DNA of 64,000 bases from Hahnella aquatica (GCA_965194505.1 OZ239144.1:248001-312000); one strand, 5' to 3'; positions 54,347-62,998 are shown, numbered from the stretch's first letter. The notes: a model not told the origin generated them from the sequence alone. A program made the numbers and translations.

Positions 54347-54356
54347 CCCCCCCCCC
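54347..54356 (+). repeat. Poly-C tract (C10) upstream of Wzz-like gene 1
   Basis: Ten consecutive C bases lie 16 bases upstream of the -35 of the candidate promoter, followed by an AAAAACCCTT stretch. Tracts of this length are prone to slippage. A matching C14 tract with a similar following AAAACCCTT lies upstream of the opposite operon. Confidence 0.7.
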
Positions 54357-54372
54357 GATAAGAAAAACCCTT

Positions 54373-54400
54373 TTGACAATTTAGTTTTACCGCTTAAAGT
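54373..54400 (+). promoter_or_regulatory. Promoter of Wzz-like gene 1
   Basis: TTGACA (54373-54378), a 16-base spacer and TAAAGT (54395-54400). The predicted start falls about four bases before the ATG at 54411, so the mRNA would be almost leaderless; no Shine-Dalgarno is seen. Confidence 0.5.
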
Positions 54401-54410
54401 CATCCGCTAG

Positions 54411-55235
54411 ATGGATGACGAACTCTCAATCACAGACCTGATCGATTTCTTTTTGGAGACGTGGGTCTCGCTGCTTGCTGCGGCCGTTGGCGGCCTTGGA
54501 TTGGGATTGGTCTTGAGCCTCGCCCTGCCCAAGCAATACGAGATCAAGGCCTTGGTGCAAATTGCCGAGGTGGGCGGCCTGGGCCGCGCCGAGCCCCCGG
54601 CCGTGGTGATTGAGCGCATCAAGACCGATGGCTTTCGGGCACGGGTGGGTCAGGCCTTGGGCGATGCCCAGGTCACGGCGACCATCAAGATCGACCCTGT
54701 GCGCAACACTGAGCTCGTGCAGCTCACCACCCGAGCAGAGACCGCCGAGCGGGCCTTGGACATCTCGAAGGCCTATGTGAGCGCCCTGGCCGATGTGCAT
54801 GCCGAGCGGGTGGCGCCTTATTTGGAGCGCATGCGGCTGCACTTGGAGTCGGTGGAGGCGGAATTGGTGAGGGCCACGGCCATGCGCGATGGCTTTGCGG
54901 CTCGGATGATGCGCTCTGCATCGGCCGGTGGGCAGTCCTCGGGGGATGTGATTCTGAAGGGCAGCCTTCTGCAAACCCAGGAGAGCCTGGTGCGCAGCCT
55001 GTCAGACCAGGCCTTCAACCTGCGCAATCAATTCGATGAGAACCGAATCTTCCCCACGCGGCTTTTTGTCGAGCCAGTCGTGTCGGTGGGCATTGCGCCC
55101 GTCTTCCCTCGGCCCGAGCTCTTTGCCGCCCTGGGCTTCTTGCTGGGCGGCATGGTCATGTTGGTGGTTCAGGTCTTGCGGCGTGTCAAGCGGCCGCAGC
55201 CGTCTCCTGTTTCCGATTCGCCCACGCCTGCGTGA
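54411..55235 (+). CDS. Wzz-like polysaccharide chain-length/co-polymerase protein 1
   Basis: A 274-residue inner-membrane protein with two membrane helices (residues 20-41 and about 225-250) around a periplasmic, partly coiled-coil region. Typical of PCP proteins that set polysaccharide chain length. It opens MDDELSITDLIDFF, matching the DDEIS leaders of the two Wzz-like proteins coded opposite. The PxxP-type second helix region has VGIAPVFPRPELFAALGFL. It has no kinase domain. Its 3' end overlaps the opposing gene by 50 bases. Confidence 0.8.
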   Translation: MDDELSITDLIDFFLETWVSLLAAAVGGLGLGLVLSLALPKQYEIKALVQIAEVGGLGRAEPPAVVIERIKTDGFRARVGQALGDAQVTATIKIDPVRNTELVQLTTRAETAERALDISKAYVSALADVHAERVAPYLERMRLHLESVEAELVRATAMRDGFAARMMRSASAGGQSSGDVILKGSLLQTQESLVRSLSDQAFNLRNQFDENRIFPTRLFVEPVVSVGIAPVFPRPELFAALGFLLGGMVMLVVQVLRRVKRPQPSPVSDSPTPA

Positions 55236-56055
55236 GCAGTGCGACCAGCACACCCAAAAACAAGCCCCCCAGCAGCGCCACGAGTGTGACGAGCCGCGTC
55301 TTGGGGTAGACCGCGCCCGTTGGCAGGATGACCTCTTCCACGGCCTTGGTAGGCTCGGTGTGAAGGGGTGAGAGGGCGAGTTGTAAGCGCAGTTGACGCT
55401 CCACCAGTTGCGCCTGCTGGGTGACCAATTGGCCTTGCATCTGGCCCATCATCACGGCAATGGTGGGGTCGATGCGCGAGAGGCTGCCGGTCTTGCCCAA
55501 CAAATCTTGCAGCAGCGCCCGGGTGGACTGCAGCTCGTTCTGCGTGCTCGCGAGCGATTGCTCGAGGTTGCGCACCGTGCTCTCGGCCTGCTGGGCGTGC
55601 TGCTGCGCGAGGCTCTGGATGGCGTATTCCACGGCCTGTTTGGCCTGCTCTGGCGAGGCGGCCCGTGCGGTGAGCTCGAGCAGGCCCGTGCCCTTGGGCT
55701 CCTTGCCGGTGAGCGAGGAGGAGAAGCCCAGGGCACTCTGGGCCTTCAAGGCAAAGGCATCGCTCTGGAGGCGCTGAAGGGTGGCTGGAATGGACTCGAT
55801 CTGGGTGGAGAGACCGCCATCCCCCCGGATGGCCGCCTGCAGGTTGCCCACCTTGGCGAGTTGCACCAGGCCGCGGGCCTCGTATTGGTTGGGGATGAAG
55901 AGCGTGGCCACAAAGGCAAGGGCCGGGGCCGCGATGCCAAAGGCCGCAATGATCTTCCAGCGGGCTCGGAGGGTGTCGAAGATCTCCCAGAGGGAGATTT
56001 CATCGTCGTCGTAGGGGTGGAGGTTTGGGTCTTGCTGCGGAGACTGGGCTTTCAT
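55186..56055 (-). CDS. Wzz-like polysaccharide chain-length protein 2
   Basis: A 289-residue two-helix PCP protein. The leader DDDEISLWEIFDTLRARWK precedes the first helix (IIAAFGIAAPALAFVATLF); a central coiled coil (LAQQHAQQAESTVRNLEQSL) follows, and the second helix (LVTLVALLGGLFLGVLVAL) lies near the C-terminus. Last gene of the leftward operon wHTH - Wzz 3 - secreted protein - Wzz 2. It runs tail-to-tail into Wzz-like gene 1. Confidence 0.8.
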   Translation of the reverse strand: MKAQSPQQDPNLHPYDDDEISLWEIFDTLRARWKIIAAFGIAAPALAFVATLFIPNQYEARGLVQLAKVGNLQAAIRGDGGLSTQIESIPATLQRLQSDAFALKAQSALGFSSSLTGKEPKGTGLLELTARAASPEQAKQAVEYAIQSLAQQHAQQAESTVRNLEQSLASTQNELQSTRALLQDLLGKTGSLSRIDPTIAVMMGQMQGQLVTQQAQLVERQLRLQLALSPLHTEPTKAVEEVILPTGAVYPKTRLVTLVALLGGLFLGVLVALLTQAWANRKQETAAAA

Positions 56056-56078
56056 CTCCGAGAGTATGACAAATTTTT

Positions 56079-56870
56079 TTAACGCATCTTGCTCGTGGTT
56101 GTTGTGGTCGCAACGGCAGGTTGTTGGACGGGATAGGACACTGCAGACACCCCGTATTTCTCGGCAAGGCCCAGTTCGACTCGAAGTGGAACACCGTCAG
56201 CCTCCCGGATCCACAGTAGAAGGTTCGCATCCGCACTGGTCGTTCTCTTCAACTGGAACTGCACCACATTCACGCGGCTCTTGTTGAAGATGATCTCCAT
56301 CCTTGAGGCCACAAAGGTTTGCTTTGGATGCAGCTTTTTCGCGTCAAAGACAGAGATGGTCAGAGGCTTGGCTTGCACGGGTCTGCCCATCCACAAATAC
56401 GGCAAGCTCATGAGGTCCGTGACGAGGCCATCGACTCGCTTCTCTTCCACGGTCTTCTGATTGCGCAGGAATGTGATCCGATCCCGCTTTGGGGAGAGCC
56501 GAGCCTCGAGGATGTCTGAGCGCGTGCCGCGCTGTTCAAGCATTCGGTGTCCGAGCCATCCGGCCTTGGTGAGCGACCCCTCGGACAGTCGCCTCACCTT
56601 GTCGAGTTTGGAGACCAAGGCCACTGTCCTCGGCATGGGGATCTCCGCCTCTAAGCGATAGGTCTTGCCATCGGCCTGCGGCTTGAACTGCTCATCAAAG
56701 TCGGAGATGGTGACGTCTTGCCCGAGGAGTTTTCGGGCTGTGGCCGTGGTGGTAGGCACGCCTGCCTGGTCTGAAAATCGCAGTTGCAGGCGATACATCT
56801 CAGCAGAAGCATTGCCCAGGGGTAGCACTGCGCAGGTGAGGGCGAGGGTGCTAAGCAGCAGCGGGCGCAT
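56079..56870 (-). CDS. Exported protein, DUF3108-like
   Basis: A 263-residue protein with a Sec signal (MRPLLLSTLALTCAVLPLGNASA, cleavage after ASA). The body is beta-rich with SLPYLWMGRPVQAKPLTISVFD and LLLWIREADGVPLRVELG, resembling DUF3108 proteins found near EPS genes. Function unknown; periplasmic location is inferred. It overlaps the upstream Wzz-like gene by 20 bases. Not to be taken as an enzyme. Confidence 0.6.
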   Translation of the reverse strand: MRPLLLSTLALTCAVLPLGNASAEMYRLQLRFSDQAGVPTTTATARKLLGQDVTISDFDEQFKPQADGKTYRLEAEIPMPRTVALVSKLDKVRRLSEGSLTKAGWLGHRMLEQRGTRSDILEARLSPKRDRITFLRNQKTVEEKRVDGLVTDLMSLPYLWMGRPVQAKPLTISVFDAKKLHPKQTFVASRMEIIFNKSRVNVVQFQLKRTTSADANLLLWIREADGVPLRVELGLAEKYGVSAVSYPVQQPAVATTTTTSKMR

Positions 56871-58014
56871 TTCGAAGCCTTTTAAAAAGGCGAACCATCA
56901 ACAGAACAAAGATAGACAGGAACAATCCACCCATGGCTCCGATGGTGATGTATCGGGCCCCCGATCTTGAGGATCCCTCTGGGACTGACGGCGGCGTGAG
57001 GAAGTGATGCAACTCGAGATACCGTTGCTTGGATTCCAGGAGCTGAAGTTGCAGGCCCAGTTGTAGCTCTCGCGCGGGCTGAGGCAGCGTGCCCTCCCCG
57101 TCGAAGACATTTTTAATCTCGGTTTCAAGTGCAGTCAAGAGAGACTGGCCCGTGCGGTGTTGTTCTGGAAGTCCAGCAATTCGTTGGGCCATGAGCCCAG
57201 ACCATTTCGCCTGAATCAAAAGCCGGTCAGCATTGCGCTTCAACTCATTCGCATCGGAGATTGCAGTCTCCAGCGCCACGATCTGAGCGATGGGGCTCAT
57301 GAATCGATTGCCGCCACCTTCGATGCTCACCACTGTGTTGCTCTCCAGTCGCCGTGCTTCTGGGTAATTGGAGAGCACCGCTTTTAGCTCGCTGATGCGG
57401 CGTTGAGCCTTGCGGATATCCTCGTCCGCCTTGATGAATTGGCTCTCGATGTTTGTCTGTGTCTTCTCGGCTGACAAGACCGCGGACTGAATGATCTGCC
57501 TCAAGTGACGCCACAGAAGAACGTCTCGGATGAATGCGCCTGTGGCCAGCACACCCGCGTGTGCTTCCTCGGGGGTGGGAGCCGACGCCTTTATTTCAAG
57601 GCCAAGCAGTTGGTTTGCCTCTTCCTTGAGGCCGACCATATCCTTCAAGTCCTTCTTAGTGACGGAGGCTGCAAGCTTGACCTGGTTGTCCCAAAAGGTT
57701 TCGGATCCGAAGTGCGCGGCAGCAAACCTTGCGGCGGGAGTGTCCGGCCCCAGAGACAGGAACGCTTCACGAGCGCTCGTGGAGCGCAGGATTTCGTTGC
57801 TGTCTCTCCAAATACCAATCGAGAGACCGGGTGTGCGCAGCATCCCGGAGGACTCGTATTTCGGCGATACAAGCGTAAAGCCGCCGGCAGCCAGTCCGAA
57901 TGAAGCAGCGCCCAAGGCCATCCACCGCCAGGTCTGAGCGACGAACTCAAAGACTGTCCTCGCGAGTTCCTCTAGGCTGATCTCGTCGTCATAGGCGTTA
58001 TCTGGAGGGCTCAT
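56851..58014 (-). CDS. Wzz-like polysaccharide chain-length protein 3
   Basis: A 387-residue PCP protein. Leader YDDEISLEELARTVFEFV, first helix WMALGAASFGLAAGGFTLV, a long helical periplasmic part (IESQFIKADEDIRKAQRRISEL), and a last helix ITIGAMGGLFLSIFVLLMV near 355-375. Longer than its two neighbours. The start overlaps the wHTH stop by four bases. No tyrosine-kinase domain. Confidence 0.8.
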   Translation of the reverse strand: MSPPDNAYDDEISLEELARTVFEFVAQTWRWMALGAASFGLAAGGFTLVSPKYESSGMLRTPGLSIGIWRDSNEILRSTSAREAFLSLGPDTPAARFAAAHFGSETFWDNQVKLAASVTKKDLKDMVGLKEEANQLLGLEIKASAPTPEEAHAGVLATGAFIRDVLLWRHLRQIIQSAVLSAEKTQTNIESQFIKADEDIRKAQRRISELKAVLSNYPEARRLESNTVVSIEGGGNRFMSPIAQIVALETAISDANELKRNADRLLIQAKWSGLMAQRIAGLPEQHRTGQSLLTALETEIKNVFDGEGTLPQPARELQLGLQLQLLESKQRYLELHHFLTPPSVPEGSSRSGARYITIGAMGGLFLSIFVLLMVRLFKRLRNAPAAA

Positions 58015-58304
58015 CCCTTGCTTGATCCGTTCTGTTGATTTGTGAGGAAGGCGGCGAGTTCAGCCTTGGCTGCGTCAAAGAACTCCGGGGCCAAAACAAT
58101 GTGCTTGAAGCGCTTGTCGCTGCTGTCCTGTTCGAGTTCCAGCAGCCCTCGAGACTGAAAGCTGGACAGCACCATGTGTAGCGTTGGGCGAGACAGGCCT
58201 ATCTGTTTTGAGAGGTCTGCAATGGAGAGGCGATCCAAGCCACCGCGCTCCGAGGCTTTGGCAAGGAAAAGTGCAACCGTGAGTGATGACTTGGAGGTGA
58301 ACAC
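58011..58304 (-). CDS. Winged-helix regulator of the Wzz-like operon (MarR-like)
   Basis: A 97-residue protein from GTG 58304. It is essentially one winged helix: LSIADLSKQIGLSRPTLHMV is the helix-turn-helix and SRGLLELEQDSSDKRFKHIVL the wing. First gene of the leftward operon and coupled to Wzz 3, so local control is likely. The shared AAAACCCTT stretch before both Wzz operons is a possible site, but this is only inference. Confidence 0.75.
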   Translation of the reverse strand: MFTSKSSLTVALFLAKASERGGLDRLSIADLSKQIGLSRPTLHMVLSSFQSRGLLELEQDSSDKRFKHIVLAPEFFDAAKAELAAFLTNQQNGSSKG

Positions 58305-58367
58305 ATGAACGATAAGAAAACATGACGCGTCAGGAAGTCTTTACGCGTTGTAAGGGTTTTCCCGGAT

Positions 58368-58381
58368 GGGGGGGGGGGGGG
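58368..58381 (-). repeat. Poly-C tract (C14 on minus strand) upstream of the wHTH-Wzz operon
   Basis: Fourteen consecutive G bases on the plus strand lie 64-77 bases upstream of the GTG start of the leftward operon. On the coding strand they read as C14, then ATCCGGGAAAACCCTT. Position and following sequence parallel the C10 tract before Wzz-like gene 1. An assembly count error is possible at this length. Confidence 0.75.
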
Positions 58382-58514
58382 TAAAAGCTATCTAACTAAA
58401 TCAAGTAGTTAATTTGAGAGAGAGTATTTTTTGCTGCAAAAAACCATTTACATAAAAGGTGTTTTGGAGGGCCCGCTTTGGCCGAGTGGATGGGCATTAA
58501 AGGGGCATTTTCGG

Positions 58515-58524
58515 TAACATGTTA
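58515..58524. promoter_or_regulatory. Candidate operator of the mazEF-like pair
   Basis: TAACATGTTA, a perfect 10-base palindrome, lies 30 bases before the antitoxin ATG; the two imperfect direct repeats GGGCATT just upstream may also matter. Confidence 0.35.
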
Positions 58525-58553
58525 AAAATCATGAATTGACTTTGAGGTTCCCA

Positions 58554-58775
58554 ATGCCCACTTCGCAGAGAGTTTTAAACAACGTCAGTCGCTCAAGAGC
58601 TCGGATGCGAGAGGCCGGCCTGCGGCCGATCCAGTTCTGGGTGCCAGATACCCGTCGGCCGGAGTTCGCAGCCGAAATTCGGCAGCAGTGTTTAGCGCTG
58701 AAACAGGACGCGCTCGAGACCGAGATGCTCGAGTTCACGGAGCAGGCCGCTTCAGAGATCCTTGACTGGAAATGA
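58554..58775 (+). CDS. MazE-like antitoxin (DUF3018-type)
   Basis: A 73-residue protein; ATG 58554 (MPTSQRVLNNVSRSRARMRE) is preferred over the frame from 58536. The segment GLRPIQFWVPDTRRPEFAAEIRQQ is characteristic of the antitoxins paired with PemK/MazF toxins in this arrangement. It overlaps the toxin start by four bases. Confidence 0.85.
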   Translation: MPTSQRVLNNVSRSRARMREAGLRPIQFWVPDTRRPEFAAEIRQQCLALKQDALETEMLEFTEQAASEILDWK

Positions 58776-59095
58776 TTCAGCGGGGTGACCTTGTCACCGT
58801 GGCGCTCCAAGGGGACTTCGGAAAACCCCGGCCAGCACTGGTGGTTCAAACAAATTTTCTCGCGGAGCTCGAGAGTGTGATTGTTGCGCCGGTCACCAGC
58901 GAATTGCGCAACGCGCAGTTTCGGGTGACCATCGAGCCCTCCCCATTAAACGGGCTGAAGGTTCTCTCACAGGTGATGGCGGATAAGTTAACGGCGGTGC
59001 CCCGGGCCAAAGTCACCAAGCCATTTGGAAAAATTGACGATGCTCGGTTGCGACAAGTGGACCGATGCATGCTGGTTGTATTGGGGCTTACCTAA
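58772..59095 (+). CDS. MazF/PemK-type endoribonuclease toxin
   Basis: A 107-residue toxin. It begins MIQRGDLVTVALQGDFGKPRPALVVQ, with VIVAPVTSELRNAQFRVTIEP and VLSQVMADKLTAVPR, the PemK fold with its conserved Arg, Pro-Val-Thr and active-site Asp/Lys. Intact. Only three bases separate its stop from etfB, so read-through into etfBA is plausible. Confidence 0.9.
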   Translation: MIQRGDLVTVALQGDFGKPRPALVVQTNFLAELESVIVAPVTSELRNAQFRVTIEPSPLNGLKVLSQVMADKLTAVPRAKVTKPFGKIDDARLRQVDRCMLVVLGLT

Positions 59096-59098
59096 GAC

Positions 59099-59872
59099 AT
59101 GAAAATTCTGGTCACCGTGAAGCGCGTGGTGGACTACAACGTGAAGGTTCGGGTCAAGCCCGACGGCTCGGATGTGGACATTGCCAACGTGAAAATGAGC
59201 ATGAACCCCTTCGATGAAATTGCGGTGGAGGAGGCGGTTCGGCTCAAGGAATCGGGTGTGGCCACCGAGGTGGTGGCCGTGAGCTGCGGCACCACGGTGA
59301 GTCAAGACGTGCTGCGCACGGCCATGGCCATGGGGGCTGATCGTGCGGTGCTGGTGGTGCTCGATGAGCCCGAGGCAGCGAGTTTGGAACCCCTGGCGGT
59401 GGCCAAGCTTCTGGCGGCCGTGGTGGCCCGCGAGAAGCCGGACTTGGTCGTCATGGGCAAACAGGCCATTGACGATGACGCCAATCAGACGGGCCAGATG
59501 CTCGCGGCCCTGTGCGGCTTTCCGCAGGCCACCTTTGCATCCAAGCTCGAGGTGGTGGGCACAGACGGTCAGCGTGAGGCGCATGTGACCCGTGAGGTGG
59601 ACGGTGGGCTGCAGACGGTGGCGGTCTGCCTGCCCGCGGTGGTCACGGCAGACCTGCGCTTGAACGAGCCCCGCTATGTGACCCTGCCCAACATCATGAA
59701 GGCCAAGAAAAAAGAGATTGAACAACTACAGGCCTCTGAACTCGGTGTGTCGGTGGCGCCTCGCGTGAAGATGCTCAAGGTCTCAGACCCACCCGTTCGC
59801 CCCTCAGGCGTGAAGGTGGAGACCGTCTCCGCGCTGGTGGAGAAGCTGCGCGACGAGGCGAAGGTCATTTAA
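59099..59872 (+). CDS. etfB: Electron transfer flavoprotein beta subunit
   Basis: A 257-residue subunit of the ETF heterodimer that passes electrons from acyl-CoA and other dehydrogenases to ETF-quinone oxidoreductase. Motifs are MKILVTVKRVVDYNVKVRV, MNPFDEIAVEEAVRLKE, LVVMGKQAIDDDANQTGQML (AMP-binding) and PRYVTLPNIMKAKKKEIE, the ETF-beta signature and recognition loop. Followed without a gap by etfA. Confidence 0.97.
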   Translation: MKILVTVKRVVDYNVKVRVKPDGSDVDIANVKMSMNPFDEIAVEEAVRLKESGVATEVVAVSCGTTVSQDVLRTAMAMGADRAVLVVLDEPEAASLEPLAVAKLLAAVVAREKPDLVVMGKQAIDDDANQTGQMLAALCGFPQATFASKLEVVGTDGQREAHVTREVDGGLQTVAVCLPAVVTADLRLNEPRYVTLPNIMKAKKKEIEQLQASELGVSVAPRVKMLKVSDPPVRPSGVKVETVSALVEKLRDEAKVI

Positions 59873-60820
59873 ATGAGCACACTGGTTCTGGCAGAACTCG
59901 ACGATCAGCAGTTGGCGCCCAGCCTGGGTGCAGTGGTGGCCGCCGCCAGCCAATTGGGTGGGCCCGTGGTGGTGCTCGTGGCCGGCGGCTCGGGCAGTGA
60001 GCCTACGGCGCAGGCGGCTGCGGCCTTGGATGGCGTGACCCAGGTACTGTTTGCAGAGGGGTCCGCACATGCGCATGGCCTTGCCGAGCCACTGGCAGAC
60101 CAGGTGCTCGCAGCCATGAAGGCAGGTGGCTACAGCGCGGTGGTGGCCGCGGCCTCGAGCCAGGGCAAAAATGTTTTGCCGCGCGTGGCGGCGCTCTTGG
60201 ACGTGGGCATGGTCTCGGATGTCACCGTCGTGCTGACACCCGACACCTTCGAGCGGCCCATTTATGCGGGCAATGTGGTGGCCACGGTGCAGACCACAGA
60301 CGCCATTCGGTTGCTCACCGTGCGGCCCACGAGCTTTGAGCCGGTGGCTAATCGCGTGGATGGCGCGGCACCCGTGGTACCCGTGGACTGTGTGGCGGCA
60401 TCCACGCAGTCTCGATTCGTGTCTCAAGACAAGGCCCTGCGTGACCGGCCAGAGCTCGGCTCGGCCAAGGTGGTGGTCTCAGGGGGCCGGGGCCTGGGCT
60501 CAGCCGAGCAATACCAGGCCTTGCTCATGCCGCTGGCAGACAAATTAGGCGCAGCGCTGGGTGCTTCGCGTGCCGCAGTGGATGCGGGCTATGCGCCCAA
60601 CGACTGTCAGGTGGGCCAGACCGGCAAGGTGGTGGCCCCGCAGCTCTACATTGCAGTGGGTATGTCGGGTGCGGTTCAGCACCTGGCTGGCATGAAGGGC
60701 TCGAAGGTGATTGTGGCCATCAACAAAGATCCAGACGCGCCCATCTTCCAGGTGGCAGATTACGGCCTGGTGGCGGACCTCTTCGAAGCCGTTCCAGAAC
60801 TCACGCGGCAACTGCCGTGA
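59873..60820 (+). CDS. etfA: Electron transfer flavoprotein alpha subunit
   Basis: A 315-residue partner of EtfB. Domain I has MSTLVLAELDDQQLAPSLG; domain II, the FAD site, has VVVSGGRGLGSAEQYQ, YAPNDCQVGQTGKVVAPQLYIAVG and MKGSKVIVAINKDPDAPIFQVADYG. The ATG directly follows the etfB stop. The end overlaps the ribonuclease start by four bases. Confidence 0.97.
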   Translation: MSTLVLAELDDQQLAPSLGAVVAAASQLGGPVVVLVAGGSGSEPTAQAAAALDGVTQVLFAEGSAHAHGLAEPLADQVLAAMKAGGYSAVVAAASSQGKNVLPRVAALLDVGMVSDVTVVLTPDTFERPIYAGNVVATVQTTDAIRLLTVRPTSFEPVANRVDGAAPVVPVDCVAASTQSRFVSQDKALRDRPELGSAKVVVSGGRGLGSAEQYQALLMPLADKLGAALGASRAAVDAGYAPNDCQVGQTGKVVAPQLYIAVGMSGAVQHLAGMKGSKVIVAINKDPDAPIFQVADYGLVADLFEAVPELTRQLP

Positions 60821-62328
60821 CCACCCCGCCCGTGCTCACCGAGGAGATCTTCCTGCAGGCCACGCCCTTTGAGGCGCGCGCCGTGCGGCTCATTCAAGGG
60901 GTGGTGCAAGAGATCGAGGTGGAGCGCAGCTCACAGCGCGGCCATGTGGGCAACATCGTGATGGGCCGCGTGAGCCGGGTGCTGCCGGGCATGCAGGCGG
61001 CCTTCATTGATGCGGGATTTGCTCGAACCGGTTTTTTGCATGTGGCCGATGTCTGGCAGGCCAAGCTGCAAGACGGCGAGGCCTTGGAGACCCCACGGCC
61101 CATTGAGCGGGTGCTCTACGAGGGCCAGCAGTTGTTGGTGCAGGTGATGAAGGACCCGCTGGGCAGCAAGGGGGCGCGGCTCTCCACCCAGCTCTCGATT
61201 GCGGGCCGTTACTTGGTGTACCTGCCTTTCGACACTCGGCCAGACCCCTCAAGCGCAGAGCCTCGCATCGGGATCAGCCAGAAAATTGAAGACCCAGCAG
61301 CGCGGGACATCCTGAAGGCAAGGCTCCTGGCCCTGGTGCCCGCGGATGAAGAGGGCAGTTTCATTGCGCGCACCCAGGCTGAGGATGCCTCCGATGAGGC
61401 CTTGGCCAACGACATCGCCTACCTGCGCCAGCGCTGGGAAGAAATTCGGAACGACAGCCGCGAGGCTGCACCGGGGTCGGTCTTGTACCGGGAGTTGAAT
61501 CTGGCCCAACGGGTGCTGCGCGACTGGGTGGGCGACCGCACCACCCGCGTGCTGGTGGACGACCCCTACCGCATCGATGGCCTGCGTGTGTTCGCAAAGC
61601 AGTACATGCCAAGCGTGATGCCGCGCCTGGAGAACTTCACGGGCGATCGGCCTCTCTTTGAACTCCACAACATTGAGCAAGAGATTGCGGCCGCCTTGAA
61701 GCGTCGCGTGGACCTTAAGAGCGGTGGCTACCTGATCATCGACCAGACCGAGGCCATGACCACGATTGATGTGAACACGGGTGGCTATGTGAGTGGGCGC
61801 AGTTTTTCCGAGACCATCTTCAAAACAAATTTAGAGGCGGCCCAGGCCATTGCCCGGCAGCTGCGGCTGCGCAACCTGGGCGGCATCATTCTGGTGGACT
61901 TCATTGACATGGCTGATGAGGCCCACCGCGAGCAGGTGCAGCAGGAACTGGGCCACGCCCTGGAGCAAGACCGTACCAAGGTGCGCATCAGCGGGTTTAC
62001 ATCCCTGGGGCTGGTGGAACTCACCCGCAAGCGCACGCGCGATTCCTTGGCCCAGCAGCTCAGCCAGACCTGCCCCACCTGTGAGGGGCAGGGCCGCATC
62101 AAGACCGCGCAGACCATCTGCTACGAGATTCTTCGAGAGATTGCCCGCATGGCCAAGCAGTTTCAGCCGCGGGAGTTCCGCGTGATGGCCAACCCCGAGG
62201 TGATCGAACGATTCCTGGAGGAAGAGGCCGGTTTCTTGAATGCCCTGATTGATGAGATCGGCAAGCCGATCACGCTCTCGGTGGAGGGGGAGATTCCGCC
62301 GGGTGGGTATGACATCGCGCTGCTCTAG
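60817..62328 (+). CDS. rng: Ribonuclease G (RNase E/G family)
   Basis: Single-strand endoribonuclease for 16S 5'-end and mRNA processing, 503 residues from GTG 60817. The S1 domain spans residues 35-130 (GHVGNIVMGRVSRVLPGMQAAFIDAG), the catalytic metal site is TTIDVNTGGYVSG and IILVDFIDM, and the zinc-link CPTCEGQGRI lies near 419. The length fits RNase G, without the long RNase E scaffold tail. Its place behind etfBA is unusual, since rng often follows maf near rsfS. Confidence 0.94.
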   Translation: MTTPPVLTEEIFLQATPFEARAVRLIQGVVQEIEVERSSQRGHVGNIVMGRVSRVLPGMQAAFIDAGFARTGFLHVADVWQAKLQDGEALETPRPIERVLYEGQQLLVQVMKDPLGSKGARLSTQLSIAGRYLVYLPFDTRPDPSSAEPRIGISQKIEDPAARDILKARLLALVPADEEGSFIARTQAEDASDEALANDIAYLRQRWEEIRNDSREAAPGSVLYRELNLAQRVLRDWVGDRTTRVLVDDPYRIDGLRVFAKQYMPSVMPRLENFTGDRPLFELHNIEQEIAAALKRRVDLKSGGYLIIDQTEAMTTIDVNTGGYVSGRSFSETIFKTNLEAAQAIARQLRLRNLGGIILVDFIDMADEAHREQVQQELGHALEQDRTKVRISGFTSLGLVELTRKRTRDSLAQQLSQTCPTCEGQGRIKTAQTICYEILREIARMAKQFQPREFRVMANPEVIERFLEEEAGFLNALIDEIGKPITLSVEGEIPPGGYDIALL

Positions 62329-62410
62329 CGCACGTGGCATCGCGCTGGGTCGGTGGCGGCGCGAGTCCAGTTAAACTAGCGGACTTCCTCGAACCTTCAC
62401 TTTTTGAATC

Positions 62411-62971
62411 ATGAAAATCGCTCAAGAACTCCGCCTCGGCAACGTATTCATGCTTGATGGCCAGCCCCAGGTTGTGCTCAAGGCCGAGTACAACAAGTCC
62501 GGCCGCAACGCCGCCGTGGTGAAAATGAAATATAAGAATCTGCTCACGGGCTCGGGCTCCGAGCAGGTCTTCAAGGCCGACGAGAAGTTCGAGGTGCTGG
62601 TGCTCGACCGCAAAGAGGTCACCTACTCGTACTTCGCAGACCCGATGTATGTCTTCATGGATGCGGAATACAACCAGTTTGAGGTGGAGGCCGACAGCAT
62701 GGGCGACGCCTTGAACTACCTGGAAGACGGCATGGCCTGCGAGGTGGTCTTCTACGACGGCCGCGCGATTTCTGTGGAGATGCCCACGAGCGTGGTGCGC
62801 GAGGTGGCCTACACCGAGCCTGCCGTGAAGGGCGACACCTCCGGCAAGGTCATGAAGCCCGCCCGCATTGCGCCCACCAACTTCGAGATCTCCGTGCCCG
62901 CCTTTGTGGACATCGGAGACAAGGTCGAGGTGGACACTCGAACCGGTGAGTACCGCAACCGGGTGAAGTAG
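62411..62971 (+). CDS. efp: Elongation factor P
   Basis: Relieves ribosome stalling at polyproline. The 186 residues comprise a KOW-like domain I and two OB domains (VFMDAEYNQFEVEADSMGD, IGDKVEVDTRTGEYRNRVK). The tip residue of the first loop is Arg32 (YNKSGRNAAV), not Lys. This is the type modified with rhamnose by EarP, whose gene follows after 27 bases. Confidence 0.97.
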   Translation: MKIAQELRLGNVFMLDGQPQVVLKAEYNKSGRNAAVVKMKYKNLLTGSGSEQVFKADEKFEVLVLDRKEVTYSYFADPMYVFMDAEYNQFEVEADSMGDALNYLEDGMACEVVFYDGRAISVEMPTSVVREVAYTEPAVKGDTSGKVMKPARIAPTNFEISVPAFVDIGDKVEVDTRTGEYRNRVK

Positions 62972-62998
62972 GCCCAGCAAGGCCTGGGGTCCACGCCG

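Noticed and set aside
58470..58512. tRNA-like TTGGCCGAGTGG segment
   Set aside because: It resembles the D-arm of Ser/Leu tRNAs, but no anticodon arm, T-arm or acceptor pairing follows. Treated as chance.
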